Counted from the first letter of the stretch, positions 1 to 7,172 are shown. The stretch: DNA of 11,349 nt from Acanthaster planci (GCF_001949145.1 NW_019091566.1:375135-386483); one strand, 5' to 3'. Numbers and translations: made by a program. The notes: generated by a model not told the origin, from the letters alone.

Positions 1-290
1 TAGTTGAACTGTCCAACACCAAAACACAAACGGAATGAAGGGGGATTAACACCAACCGTTCAACTGTTTCTAAACCGTCTGTATTTTGACCTCACGCCTA
101 AGCCTAAACGACACAGCATAGAGACCGGGATAGAGGTTCTACTGCGGAAGAAGGCAATCTTACTGGCTCCACACAGCGAGAGGAACACCGGTTGCCTGTC
201 AACCTTTTCTCAATACACTGGCAGGCACACTTTCACGGAGGAAAGTTCGACCAACTGAATGGATTTTAAACCCCACAGTAGTCAACGCAC
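1..290 (+). pseudogene. Decayed reverse transcriptase / RNase H tail of a tyrosine-recombinase retrotransposon
   Basis: Two frames carry the signal. Frame 1 (4-258) reads GGLTPTV...FLNRLYFDLT, which resembles the 'LTP-Q---FLG--FDL' stretch after the palm of DIRS/Ngaro-type reverse transcriptases. Frame 2 (about 215-290) reads TLAGTLSRRKVRPTEWILNP, which matches the 'N-ADxLSR----P-EW-L-P' end of the RNase H region in the same elements. The change of frame and the loss of most of the linking sequence show that it is dead. It lies directly upstream of a tyrosine recombinase on the same strand, which is the RT-RH-YR order of this class. The 5' part of the element lies outside the window. I see the two motifs; the class is inferred from motif order. 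A gypsy-type origin is possible for the RT piece alone but would not explain the recombinase. Confidence 0.55.
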
Positions 291-712
291 TTTCCCTGCC
301 TTTCCTTCGATATCAACTTCCCCAGTCATCTTGGACATTTTAGATCTTGGTGTGAAGAGCAGCCTCTAGATCTAACCGAGGCGCCTCTGATGGCCACAGC
401 TGATTTCTGCGCATATCTCTTCAAATCAGGTCTCCAGGTGTCTACGATCCGCAACTTTCATTCCGCCATCTCTGCCATACATGACGACTTTTCTGATGGC
501 TCTTCGGCCTCAGTACAAAACGACTTTGAAAAACGACTTTGAAACGTCTCCTGAAAGGAATGTTTATCAAGCAACCACCCACTAGACATTCTGAAACCCA
601 AAGAATGTCTTACAGCTACTGATAGGACCCCGTCCAAGCCACATCGTTCATGTATCTTAATATGAAACTTCCTTCCACTTAGCGGTAGTAATGTCTCACT
701 GAGACAGTGAAC
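282..712 (+). pseudogene. Tyrosine recombinase, N-terminal half (DIRS/Ngaro-type)
   Basis: Frame 3 is open from 282 to 539. It contains HFRSWCEEQPLDLTEAP, then ADFCAYLFKSGLQVSTIR, then HSAISAIHDDFSDGSSAS. This is the SAM-like core-binding domain of retrotransposon tyrosine recombinases, whose usual pattern is 'ADFLAYLF--GL-VSTIR--RSAISA-H-GF-DG'. The match continues in frame 2 from 539 (LKRLLKGMFIKQPPTRHSE). Further on, around 640-680, there is a degraded ATSFMYLNMKLPS that fits the start of the catalytic domain. Several frameshifts and stops make it non-functional. The gene breaks at 713-716, where another transposon has inserted, and resumes at 1856. Family assignment is from motif recognition and is strong; DIRS versus Ngaro cannot be separated here. 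Confidence 0.8.
517..542 (+). repeat. 13-bp perfect tandem duplication inside the recombinase
   Basis: The unit aaaacgactttga occurs twice without a gap (517-529 and 530-542). It sits exactly where the recombinase leaves frame 3, and frame 3 then ends at a stop at 540-542. Thirteen bases shift the frame, but the continuing match is in a different frame from the one this duplication alone would give, so at least one more indel must be nearby. Confidence 0.85.
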
Positions 713-716
713 TTAC

Positions 717-736
717 AGGTGGTGTACACCATTGGT
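717..736 (+). repeat. Left terminal inverted repeat of the TTAA element
   Basis: AGGTGGTGTACACCATTGGT; pairs with 1836-1855 with one mismatch (A versus C at position 12). Confidence 0.85.
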
Positions 737-1835
737 TTTTTTGTCGTGATTTCACAAGATTGGCTGATTACAGTGTGTAATATTCACTGCAATTTACGTT
801 CCACTCACTTGTTTCATGATTGAGTCAACTGCTTTGAGAAAAATCGAGAAAAACTTCGCCGGCATTTTCAACGTTTAAATTGAAGCTCTTTGTTTATCTT
901 GCGTAAAATCTATGGATTATAGGGCGTACAAGCGAACGTCGTCCGCAGGGTCAGGGTGGAAAACAACCATTACAGGTTCCCATTCCCTTAAAAAAGAGAA
1001 GTTTTCAACGGCTAGGAGTAATCAGTGAATTTACCTTTGAGTTATGTGCCTCCTCGACAATGTAACATTGCGGATTCATGGAAAAACTTCATCCAGGAAT
1101 ACAGCAGTCGACTCGTGTACTCGTGTCCGTGGCATCGAAACGAGTAGGCCTACACTATATGATAATGCACGTGCGCGTGCGATCGTGATTATAACGGCAC
1201 TTTCATGTCAGTTCAAATGTCGATGAAAGTCTAAAACACCATTCATAGTTGGGTCATTAAAAGCTATAAGTAAAAAAGAATTACGTCTCAAAACAAGGGA
1301 GGATTAATGTGTGGAAATCGTAGTTTTTGTTGACGAAAATCATCGTGCTCGAAAACAGCCGCCATATTGGATCATAGCATTATTATCTAGGGTTGATTTT
1401 GAATTTGCCAAGTTTTCCTTAAAAAAAATTTCTAAAATAAATACAACTTCACACGAATCCAATTTATTTTCTACTTTACGCCTAACATTCAGGTTTCTAT
1501 AATTTCAGTTCACAGTGTTTTTGGTGAAAGAATGTCAGTATATTTTTATCTGCATATATAGGTTTATCCGTTCATTAATGGAGACTCCCACAACATCTGC
1601 AAACACTACATATAAGAAATTTGGCGCCTGTTAAAGGATGTGATGTGCGAAGTGAAATTAACTCCATTACGGTGGTCGGCCGACCGTGGTAATAAAAGAG
1701 AACAAAATTTTTGTTTTTCTCGAAAACTACAGCATTCTGGGTGGAAATAATTCACAGACTGATTGAGGCTGTTGTGTACTTTCTTTCAAGTAAGATATTT
1801 CAGGATGATATGGTAGTCCAATTTTTCGGGATTTG

Positions 1836-1855
1836 ACCAATGGGGTACACCACCT
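1836..1855 (-). repeat. Right terminal inverted repeat of the TTAA element
   Basis: Read on the minus strand this is AGGTGGTGTACCCCATTGGT. TTAA follows directly at 1856-1859. Confidence 0.85.
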
Positions 1856-2300
1856 TTAAGGCTGTATAGCTGAGGGACATATACGACGGGAACCTCACGG
1901 GTTCCGCCTCATCCCAGCGATGACTTTTTTCACGAAAACAAGGCTCCCTTGTTCTATCTGCCGGACAATTTTATCCCGAACATATCAACACACTCAGGGA
2001 TTTCCTTAAACAAACTCTGGTGATCAGCACGTACACTGAAATCGTACCTTCCACGGACCAAGGTCTAAGAGGGTCGACGTCCCAACTGTTCATGACATTG
2101 ACTCAACCGCATCATCCAGCAACTAGAGACCATTGCCCACTGGACAGTTTCAACGATCAAATTGCCAATACACACTGGCCAAAGTCAAAATCAATTTCGC
2201 ATGGGCTTACTTCCAATGGGTACTGCTATCAGACATTGCAAAGCGGCCTGCTAGAAATCACCTTTTACGTTCACATCCTGCTATCACAGTGCTATCTTGC
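1856..2300 (+). pseudogene. Tyrosine recombinase, C-terminal half (DIRS/Ngaro-type)
   Basis: This continues the gene broken at 716. Joining 'agtgaac' with TTAA at 1856 gives S-E-L-K-A-V, the 'SEL-AL' motif that follows the first catalytic arginine of these recombinases. Next come LRDIYDGNLT and, after a frameshift, RLIPAMTFFTKT, matching the usual '---f-P-Fl-Kt'. ARTLKSYLPRTK (frame 3, from 2028) fits 'CPVRALK-YL-RT'. LRGSTSQLFMTLTQPHHPAT (frame 1, to about 2127) fits 'lr-s-sqLFitl--PhrpAsrd'. The last recognisable piece is IAHWTVSTIKLPI (frame 2, from 2132). The H-x-x-R catalytic box may survive as HGLTS near 2199-2213 with the arginine lost, but that alignment is tentative. At least four frame changes show it is dead. 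Confidence 0.75.
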
Positions 2301-2796
2301 AAGAAGACTGTGCCCACGGCAAGGCGATCCCGGCATACACATTGCAGAGGCCAAGAAACCCTCTCCACAGAAAGGATGGCCAACAACTCATCTTGGCATC
2401 AATTATCGGTGAGTGTCATAAAGATTGTTTCCTTCCTGTCTGATTTACCAATATGGAACTATTGCATCTTTCGGTATTTGGATCAACGCATCTGAAAATG
2501 AGCTTTACGAAGTTAAGCTGAGCTAAAAAGTTAGCTACTTTACTGGTTTTCTTAAAAGATACCGTTTTAACTCACTGATTGTCGTATAGTGTTAACATTC
2601 AGATTATGTACGGTAGCTTTGCTGTATAAAAGATCTTTTTAGCAGACGTTTTAAAGACGTTTTCAACTCTTTGCTGGAGTGTTTAAAACAATACGTGTAA
2701 ACATATACATGTAACACACGAGGGTCAAAGATTAAAATTTGGTGTTCCAGGTAAATTGATGTTTCAAGGCTTTCTTGATGTTATGTCAATTGTTAG
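2301..2796. other. No gene seen; AT-rich spacer, probably the 3' end of the old recombinase element
   Basis: No protein family is recognisable. An open frame continues to 2412 (frame 1) or 2495 (frame 2) without a known motif. An 11-bp near-tandem pair (agacgtttt at 2644 and 2655) is the only small repeat seen. No terminal structure of the retroelement could be identified. Confidence 0.5.
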
Positions 2797-2831
2797 TGTA
2801 GACTATTTTCCAAGTTTAGTTGGCAATCTGG

Positions 2832-2837
2832 TTTATT
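2832..2837 (-). terminator. Poly(A) signal AATAAA in LTR copy A
   Basis: AATAAA on the minus strand, with the same signal at the matching place in copy B (4108-4103). About 33 bases separate it from the LTR end, which suits cleavage near the R/U5 border of an LTR with a short U5. Confidence 0.5.
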
Positions 2838-2909
2838 GCATTTAAGAAGAAATTCGAGAAAAAACCCTCCCAGTATGTAGTTGCTGTCCCTCCCTTGAAT
2901 ATATGTGAG

Positions 2910-3155
2910 CTTCAAGTAAAGAGAAAACAAAGATAATTAACAGCACGTTTAATAAAGATCTTTTTATCATTACACTCTCCTAATGACTTCAATCTAAATA
3001 AAATGAAAAGGCACGCCGGGAGATGAGTTGATATTCCAGCAATGATTTGTGCGTAATAACCCATAGTAAATTTTAGATAAATAACCCATATAAACGGCTC
3101 CATTATTTGCTTGAAAATGGCCTTGACTGAATAAAGATTTCAAATGATAACTTAC
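2910..3155 (-). other. Putative 246-bp GT-AG intron inside LTR copy A
   Basis: Copy B reads straight across this point (gtgagccaactg on the + strand), while copy A has 246 extra bases. On the minus strand they begin with GTAAGTTATC, a textbook donor, and end with CTTTACTTGAAG just before CTCACATA. The acceptor is preceded by a pyrimidine-rich run (tctttgttttctctttac) and possible branch-point TTAAT-like bases. No target duplication flanks the block, which argues against a simple transposon insertion. Splicing would fall between codons, TGG and CTC, in the small reading frame shared by both copies. That copy B lost it through a spliced RNA intermediate is inference; a coincidental deletion in B is the alternative. 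Confidence 0.6.
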
Positions 3156-3316
3156 CCAACTGAATACTTCTGAACCCCCTAGGATGTATGGTGATTGCTG
3201 ATTTGAAACCCTGTTCTGAATTCTGTTAACTTGTATACACCGAGGCGCTAGCGCTAAGCGTGGCCTTTTCCTGAAGCGCGCCCTCACGAGATGGCCGTGA
3301 AAACTCGGCACTGCTG

Positions 3317-3329
3317 CAACATGGCCGCC
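3317..3329 (-). promoter_or_regulatory. YY1-like motif in LTR copy A
   Basis: On the minus strand GGCGGCCATGTTG contains the YY1-like core GCCATNTTG. It sits about 105-117 bases into the LTR and is conserved in copy B (4382-4394), inside the most GC-rich part of both copies. Sites of this kind often act as initiators of TATA-less promoters; no TATA box is evident upstream. Function is inferred. Confidence 0.3.
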
Positions 3330-3433
3330 CCCAAATTTCACCAAGAAATTTGCTAACTGTTAAGGCAATGGCAAAAACGTAACACTTCAGTTGAAACGAT
3401 AAAAAGTTGAAGAACGCAGTTGCGATGAGAACA

Positions 3434-4068
3434 CATTTGTTGTTTTTTTANGTTTCCTGAAATTTTGTGAGATGAAATTAAAAAAAAAATAGCAACCCTA
3501 TATTCTGCAGTAGATGCCGGGAAAGATCAGGAAATTACTGAAGTCCGATCAGAATCGAAACTAAAGGAAATCCTGGCTGCTCGATTACCAGGACATGATA
3601 TAAAAATAGTAATATTAGATGAACCCGTGTCCTCTAATGCCGTATGTCATAGCATGGATTAAAGGAAATTAGGAGAAAAAAATGTGATTAGAGATCAACA
3701 GTGAGAGTAATATTTCATATCACTGTACATTCAAGCAGTCACTTATCGGTCCCAGTTAAACTATCTGGCGTCTTTAAGTATTCTGATTATTCTTGACCAA
3801 ACATTGGCGGCCTCTAACATGACTACCGAATAGTAAAACTGGATATCAAACTGTATAATGTGGAGCCTTATTCAATTGCAAAACCTATCCCCAAAGACTT
3901 TTGTCCAAAATAACACTGAAATGTTATAAGTAGGCCTAACATTCAAAAACGGATAATTTGAAACTAATGACCAAGTTCTATTAAATATTGTGATGAATTT
4001 GAACATAGTCCAACTTATCCGTTGTGCAGTGCTTGCGTGGCCTTCTTAGAAGCCATGAAAAAAGAGGG
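3434..4068. other. Spacer between LTR copies; no recognisable gene
   Basis: Mostly AT-rich, with one ambiguous base at 3451. It holds the unclassified open frame at 3471-3662 and one AGTAGGCCTA site (3929-3938). No BEL pol signal was found here, so copy A is not the end of a second full element. Confidence 0.5.
3471..3662 (+). CDS. Unrecognised open frame fragment, 63 codons, no start codon
   Basis: Frame 3 is open from just after a stop at 3468-3470 to TAA at 3660-3662. It contains VDAGKDQEITEVRSESKLKE and then ILAARLPGHDIKIVILDEPV. The residue mix is protein-like (charged helix, then a hydrophobic strand) and differs from the low-complexity flanks. It has no ATG in frame, no clear splice donor at the end and no family I recognise. 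It could be one worn exon or a transposon fragment, and chance cannot be excluded at this length. Confidence 0.2.
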   Translation, partial: DEIKKKIATLYSAVDAGKDQEITEVRSESKLKEILAARLPGHDIKIVILDEPVSSNAVCHSMD

Positions 4069-4497
4069 GTAGACTATTTTTCAAGTTTAATTTGCAATCT
4101 GGTTTATTGCATGCTCAGTAAGAACTTGGTACACTGACTTGATTACTTGGACATGCATTTATGAAGAAATTCAAGAAAAAACCCTCCCGGTATGTAGTTG
4201 CTGTCCCTCCCTTGAATATATGTGAGCCAACTGAATACTTCTGAACCCCCTAGAATGTATGATGATTGTTGATTTGAAACCCTGTTCCGAATTCCGTTAA
4301 ATTGTATAAACCAAGGCGCTAAGTGAGGCCTTTTGACGAAGCATGCCCTCACGTGACGGCCGTGAAATTGTGGCACTGCTGCAACATGGCCGCCCCAAAT
4401 TTCACCAAGAAATTTGCTAACTGTTAAGGCAATTGCAAAAACGTAACACTTCAGTTTAAACGATAAAAAGTTGAAGAACGCAGTTGCAATGAGAACA
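4069..4497 (-). repeat. BEL/Pao 3' LTR, copy B (intron-less)
   Basis: On the minus strand it begins TGTTCTCATTGCAAC at 4497, directly after an A-rich polypurine tract, and runs to about 4069 (AATAGTCTAC). It follows the end of BEL pol on the same strand, so it is the 3' LTR of that element. It shares nearly its whole length with copy A but lacks the 246-bp block. It has 46 extra bases (between TGCAT at 4108-4112 and TGCAT at 4154-4158). It also has an AATAAA signal at 4108-4103 and the YY1-like motif at 4382-4394. A terminal CA is not clear at 4069, so that border may be eroded. Confidence 0.75.
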
Positions 4498-4511
4498 GTT
4501 TTTTTCTTTTT
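4498..4511 (-). other. Polypurine tract of the BEL element
   Basis: Minus strand AAAAAGAAAAAAAC sits between the pol stop (near 4517) and the LTR start TGTTCTC. This is the normal place of the plus-strand primer site of an LTR retrotransposon. Confidence 0.65.
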
Positions 4512-4516
4512 AATTA

Positions 4517-6186
4517 TTACTCATGCAAGCAGTTCCTTGTGCCACAGAGTCTAAAGGGAATGAGAGTTTGGGTTAGTAACAGATTGGCCAAACCAGGAGT
4601 ATCACCCTCATCATACTTTGCCAGTCGCACAAGCCGGGCCACTGGGCGTTTGTACTCTCGATCGTTGACTCGAACACTGACTACCCTCACTCTCTGGTCA
4701 TCACCAGGAAATACTTGTGTAAGCGTCCCCACTGACCACCGAGACCTTGGGAGCTGGGGCTCTGCTATCATCACAACAGCTCCCTCCGACAGGTTTTCCT
4801 CTTCCCTTTGCCATTTCTGGCGGGTTTGCAGGTTAGGAAGATAGGACCTAACAAAGTGACGCCAAAACTGGTCGGCTAGTACCTGACTGTGCCGCCAATT
4901 CCTGGGGCCCTTCAGCTCTCTCTCTTGTCATAGACCACCATTGGAAGTGCTGGATCCCGTCGCCCCATAAGGAGCATGTTTGGAGTTACTGGATCCACGT
5001 CAGCAATATCAGAGGAGGCGTATCCCAGAGGTTTTGAATTGAGGATACCCTCAACCTCCACTAGCACTGTGCGAAGAACTGCGTCAGTTACGGTCCTGTC
5101 TCCAAGTACTGCCTTTAAAGCTCCTTTGGCTGATCTGACTTCCCGCTCCCAAGTACCCCCAAAATGGGGCACATTGAGGGGGTCAAATTTGAATTTGACC
5201 TTGTACTTGGCAAGTCGCTGCACGATATCCAGCTCCATTGCCTTTAAAGTCCGCTCGATTTTTGTCCTGGCCCCCTTGAAATTTGTTCCACAGTCACTAA
5301 GAAGTTCAAAGGGAACTCATCTGAAAGAGGCGAAGCGCCTGTAGGCCATCAAGAAGTGATCGGCATCCAGACTCTCTAGAATATCGAGATGCACCGCTCG
5401 GGTAGTCATGCATTTGAAGAGTAGCCCCCATCGTTTTTCCTGTCGCCGCCCAATTTTAACTGTCAGGGGTCCAAAACATTCTACTCATGTAGAGTAGAAG
5501 GGTGGTTTTTCCAGCCGCAGCTTGCACTCTGGAAGATCTCCCATGCGGGGCACCCTGGGCGTCCCTCGCCAGCGACGGCATTCTGGGCAAGCATGCAAGA
5601 CTCCCTTGACCATACCGCAAGATCTAAAACCGGTGCCGCAAACTTGATCAGTACCAGCCTGATGACAAAAATAGGCATCAGCATCCTTTATCAAGATTTT
5701 TGTGACAGGATGGTGTGGGTCAAGAACAACTGGATGGGGCTCAACCAAAGCAGTGTCTGTTGAGGAAGCCTTCCAACTCTAATCAGCTTGTTAACCGGGT
5801 CCAGCTCCGGTGCCAACTCAAGAAGACGACTATTTTGAGACAGCTCCCTATTGGACGAAAGAGCACTGACTTCCTTTAAAGGTCTTGCTCTGTGCCTTCC
5901 AAAGCAACAAAATCTCCACCTCATGGGTTTGTTCTGGAGTTAGAGTACCATCCAGCAACTGATCATCTGGGTACAGCTGCCTTCCAACTGCACTGACCAA
6001 TTCTGTCCAACTTGAAAAGGCTGTAAAGTCAACATCAACCTCTGAGGTAGGCACTGTGAGACCACAGAAGACACTCTTGCTTTCATTTTGTTCAACTATA
6101 GAGTTGGCACGAGTTTGTGCCAAGATACATGCACTGTCCTTCTGCCACTCCTCTTGAGGGTCATGAAGCCACCCTAGGCCATTAGC
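4517..6186 (-). pseudogene. pol: BEL/Pao pol, C-terminal half: RNase H end, integrase, DUF5641-like tail
   Basis: In transcript order: NGLGWLHDPQEEW (about 6180-6140), the piece after RNase H; a linker (VDVDFTAFSSWTELV); LLELAPELDPVNKLIRVG; an H2C2-type zinc finger (DAYFCHQ...ACPECRRW, about 5690-5570). The integrase core has CFGPL, LFKCMTTRAVHLD, SDCGTNFKGA and GGTWEREVRSAKGALK (to about 5130). ILNSKPLGY...VTPNMLLMGR follows. The tail has FWRHFVRSYLPNLQTRQKW and AEPQLPRSRWSVGT...GDDQRVRVVSVRV, a DUF5641-like domain. Damage: stops at 5487-5485 and 5319-5317, a frameshift in an AG-repeat near 4915, and others around 5750-5880. The first catalytic aspartate, expected before the FGP motif, is a glutamate (codon 5481-5479); the later D and E are present. 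Gag and most of RT are missing. Family assignment is firm. Confidence 0.93.
5575..5876 (-). repeat. pol: Direct repeat, copy 1 of a pol segment
   Basis: This zinc-finger and linker segment recurs in the same orientation at 6190-6522. Copy 1 is the more damaged: it lacks 7-10 base blocks kept in copy 2 (for example TTAGGCGACC near 5770 and part of the finger near 5620-5650). Confidence 0.85.
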
Positions 6187-6187
6187 N

Positions 6188-6530
6188 GGACGGCATTCTG
6201 GGCAAGCACACAAGATTCCCTTTACCATACTGCGCCCCCGCAAGATCCAAAACCGGCGCCGCAAATGGGCGAACACTTGATCAGTAACAGCCTGATGACT
6301 AAAATAGGCATCAGCATCCTTTATCAGGAGTTTTGTGACAGGATGGTGTGGGTCAAGAACAACTGGCTAGGGCTCAACCAAAGCAGTGTCTGTTGAGGAA
6401 GCCTTCCTTAGGCGACCTCCAACTCTAATCAGCTTGTTAACTGGGTCAAGCTCCGGTGCCAACTCAAGAAGACGACTATTTCGAGACAGCTCCCTATTGG
6501 ACAAAAGAGCACCGACTTCCTCCTTAAAAA
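6188..6530 (-). pseudogene. pol: Second, better-kept copy of the BEL pol zinc-finger segment
   Basis: One reading frame runs from about 6527 to 6188 with a single stop (TAG at 6369-6367). It reads FKEEVGALLSNRELS, then LLELAPELDPVNKLIRVGGR, then LDPHHPVTKLLIKDADAYF. The zinc finger follows (SHQAVTDQVFAHLRRRFWI... ending ACPECR). It is the integrase H2C2-type finger and preceding linker. Where intact pol would continue into the integrase core (RRWRGTPRVP), this copy stops at an ambiguous base (6187) and the sequence jumps back to the post-RNase H region (ANGLGWLHD) in the same frame. Upstream it is fused to a 58-bp LTR scrap. This looks like a tandem duplication, a join between two element copies, or an assembly error. 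Confidence 0.85.
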
Positions 6531-6588
6531 CCTTTTCCTGAAGCGCGCCCTCACGAGATGGCCGTGAGAACTCGGCACTGCTGCAACA
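6531..6588 (-). repeat. 58-bp LTR fragment, copy C
   Basis: It matches LTR copy A at 3264-3321 with one mismatch in 58 bases and matches copy B clearly less well. It is in the same orientation as both LTRs and the pol copies. On the minus strand it starts at TGTTGCAGCAG, part-way through the YY1-like motif of copies A and B, and is joined to pol at AAAAGG/TTTTTAAGG. No LTR sequence lies outside it on either side. Confidence 0.85.
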
Positions 6589-7074
6589 GTTAGTGACGGA
6601 GTTACTTATTCTTGACTTGCATGTATGAATATATGATCAGGAACAGCTAACTGATTTTTAATTACTGCTTCATCACTGCTCAAGGTTGGATTAGTTTCAC
6701 AAATGTTTGTCGTAGTTTAAATGAGTTTGAAAGACGTATACTGATTGTCTTTACTGTTCATCGTTTATTTCAGACCACCAGCTGAACTGTATAATCGAGA
6801 TGAATTGCACTGATGTTGAAACCCATTTAATCTGAACTGTTGTAGTTGTATCCGGTCACAGTGGTAAATTCAGCTTAATTCTAAATGTATATTTAAGGAC
6901 ATGTTTCTGACAGTGCCCGTCATTTTGAAGTTTCAATTAATTGCATTTGAATCAGATGTCTTTACCGAACACGTTATATTTGTTAAAACGGTTTATTGAT
7001 TACACATGTAGTATAAACCATCGGACCAAAATTGCATGTACACTCAAAATTGCATTTCTCTTCTTTTTTTTCAG
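6589..7074. other. No gene seen; AT-rich non-coding DNA
   Basis: No open frame or family signal. A pyrimidine-rich stretch ending TTTATTTCAG at about 6764-6773 resembles a splice acceptor, but the following bases carry no convincing exon. Confidence 0.5.
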
Positions 7075-7172
7075 AATTGAATTATTTTTACCATAAAAAT
7101 CTTCATACATTGAAATATCCTGCGTGGCGTTCTCATTCAATTTTTTACATGGTTGCTGGAGCTGCTCGTTTG
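7075..7172 (+). CDS. Candidate 98-bp internal exon, product not recognised
   Basis: A strong acceptor (ttctcttcttttttttcag, ending at 7074) and a strong donor (TTG|GTGAGT, 7173-7178) frame 98 bases. These are open in the frame starting at 7077 for 32 codons, ending on a codon border. The peptide includes YFYHKNLHTLKYPAWRSHS and FYMVAGAARL. All of this is visible in the sequence. I do not recognise the protein and find no partner exon nearby, so a chance pairing of splice-like sites remains possible. Confidence 0.3.

Larger units (their letters stand above)
717..1855. mobile_element. 1139-bp DNA transposon with 20-bp TIRs and TTAA-type target site, nested in the recombinase
   Basis: The ends are 20-bp inverted repeats matching at 19 of 20 positions (717-736 and the reverse complement of 1836-1855). 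They are flanked by TTAC (713-716) and TTAA (1856-1859), read as one mutated copy of a TTAA target duplication. The interior is AT-rich with no open frame above about 63 codons and nothing like a transposase, so it is a non-autonomous element or a decayed deletion derivative. TTAA targets are used by piggyBac and Kolobok and by some Sola elements. A terminus starting with AG fits Kolobok better than the CC-starting piggyBac ends, but this is only inference. The interior holds a 12-bp perfect palindrome, GGTCGGCCGACC, near 1676-1687. The insertion interrupts a recognisable gene, which gives independent support for its borders. Confidence 0.8.
2793..3344 (-). other. Possible small spliced reading frame across LTR copy A
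   Basis: From an ATG at 3344 the frame runs 63 codons to 3156, exactly the donor site. It continues from 2909 for 38 codons to a stop at 2795-2793, giving 101 residues if spliced. Copy B keeps much of the same frame through the junction (SYILGGSEVFSW then LTYIQGRDSNYI). Against coding function, B lacks one C near its equivalent start, which shifts the frame, and the N-terminal half diverges freely. I recognise no domain. It is most likely a by-product of LTR sequence. Confidence 0.15.
2797..3433 (-). repeat. BEL/Pao LTR, copy A (contains an intron-like block)
   Basis: On the minus strand it starts TGTTCTCATCGCAAC (at 3433) and ends near AATAGTCTACA (2797), so it has TG...CA ends. It aligns with copy B (4069-4497) at roughly 90 percent by eye, apart from two length differences: 246 bp at 2910-3155 present only here, and 46 bp present only in B between two TGCAT repeats. 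Calling it an LTR rests on copy B, which follows directly after a polypurine tract and the end of BEL pol. An AATAAA signal lies at 2837-2832, about 33 bases before the end. I found no convincing 5-bp target duplication (CATTT on one side, GTTAG on the other), so this may be a rearranged solo LTR. The border at 2797 is uncertain by a few bases. Confidence 0.7.

Noticed and set aside
3196-3212. tRNA B-box-like sequence (minus GGGTTTCAAATC) in LTR copy A
   Set aside because: It has an extra base relative to the GGTTCRANTCC consensus, no A-box at proper spacing and no cloverleaf arms.
3318-3353. Plus-strand start AACATGGCCGCC with Kozak-like context
   Set aside because: The frame closes after about 10 codons, and the motif is better explained as the YY1-like site of the LTR on the other strand.
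4069-4497. Copy B as a processed pseudogene of a host gene A
   Set aside because: No poly(A) tail lies at the expected end, homology runs to the same borders in both copies, and the position after a polypurine tract and pol fits an LTR better.
4539-5344. Plus-strand frames of 101 and 122 codons
   Set aside because: Antisense to BEL pol, where the minus strand carries all the recognisable motifs.
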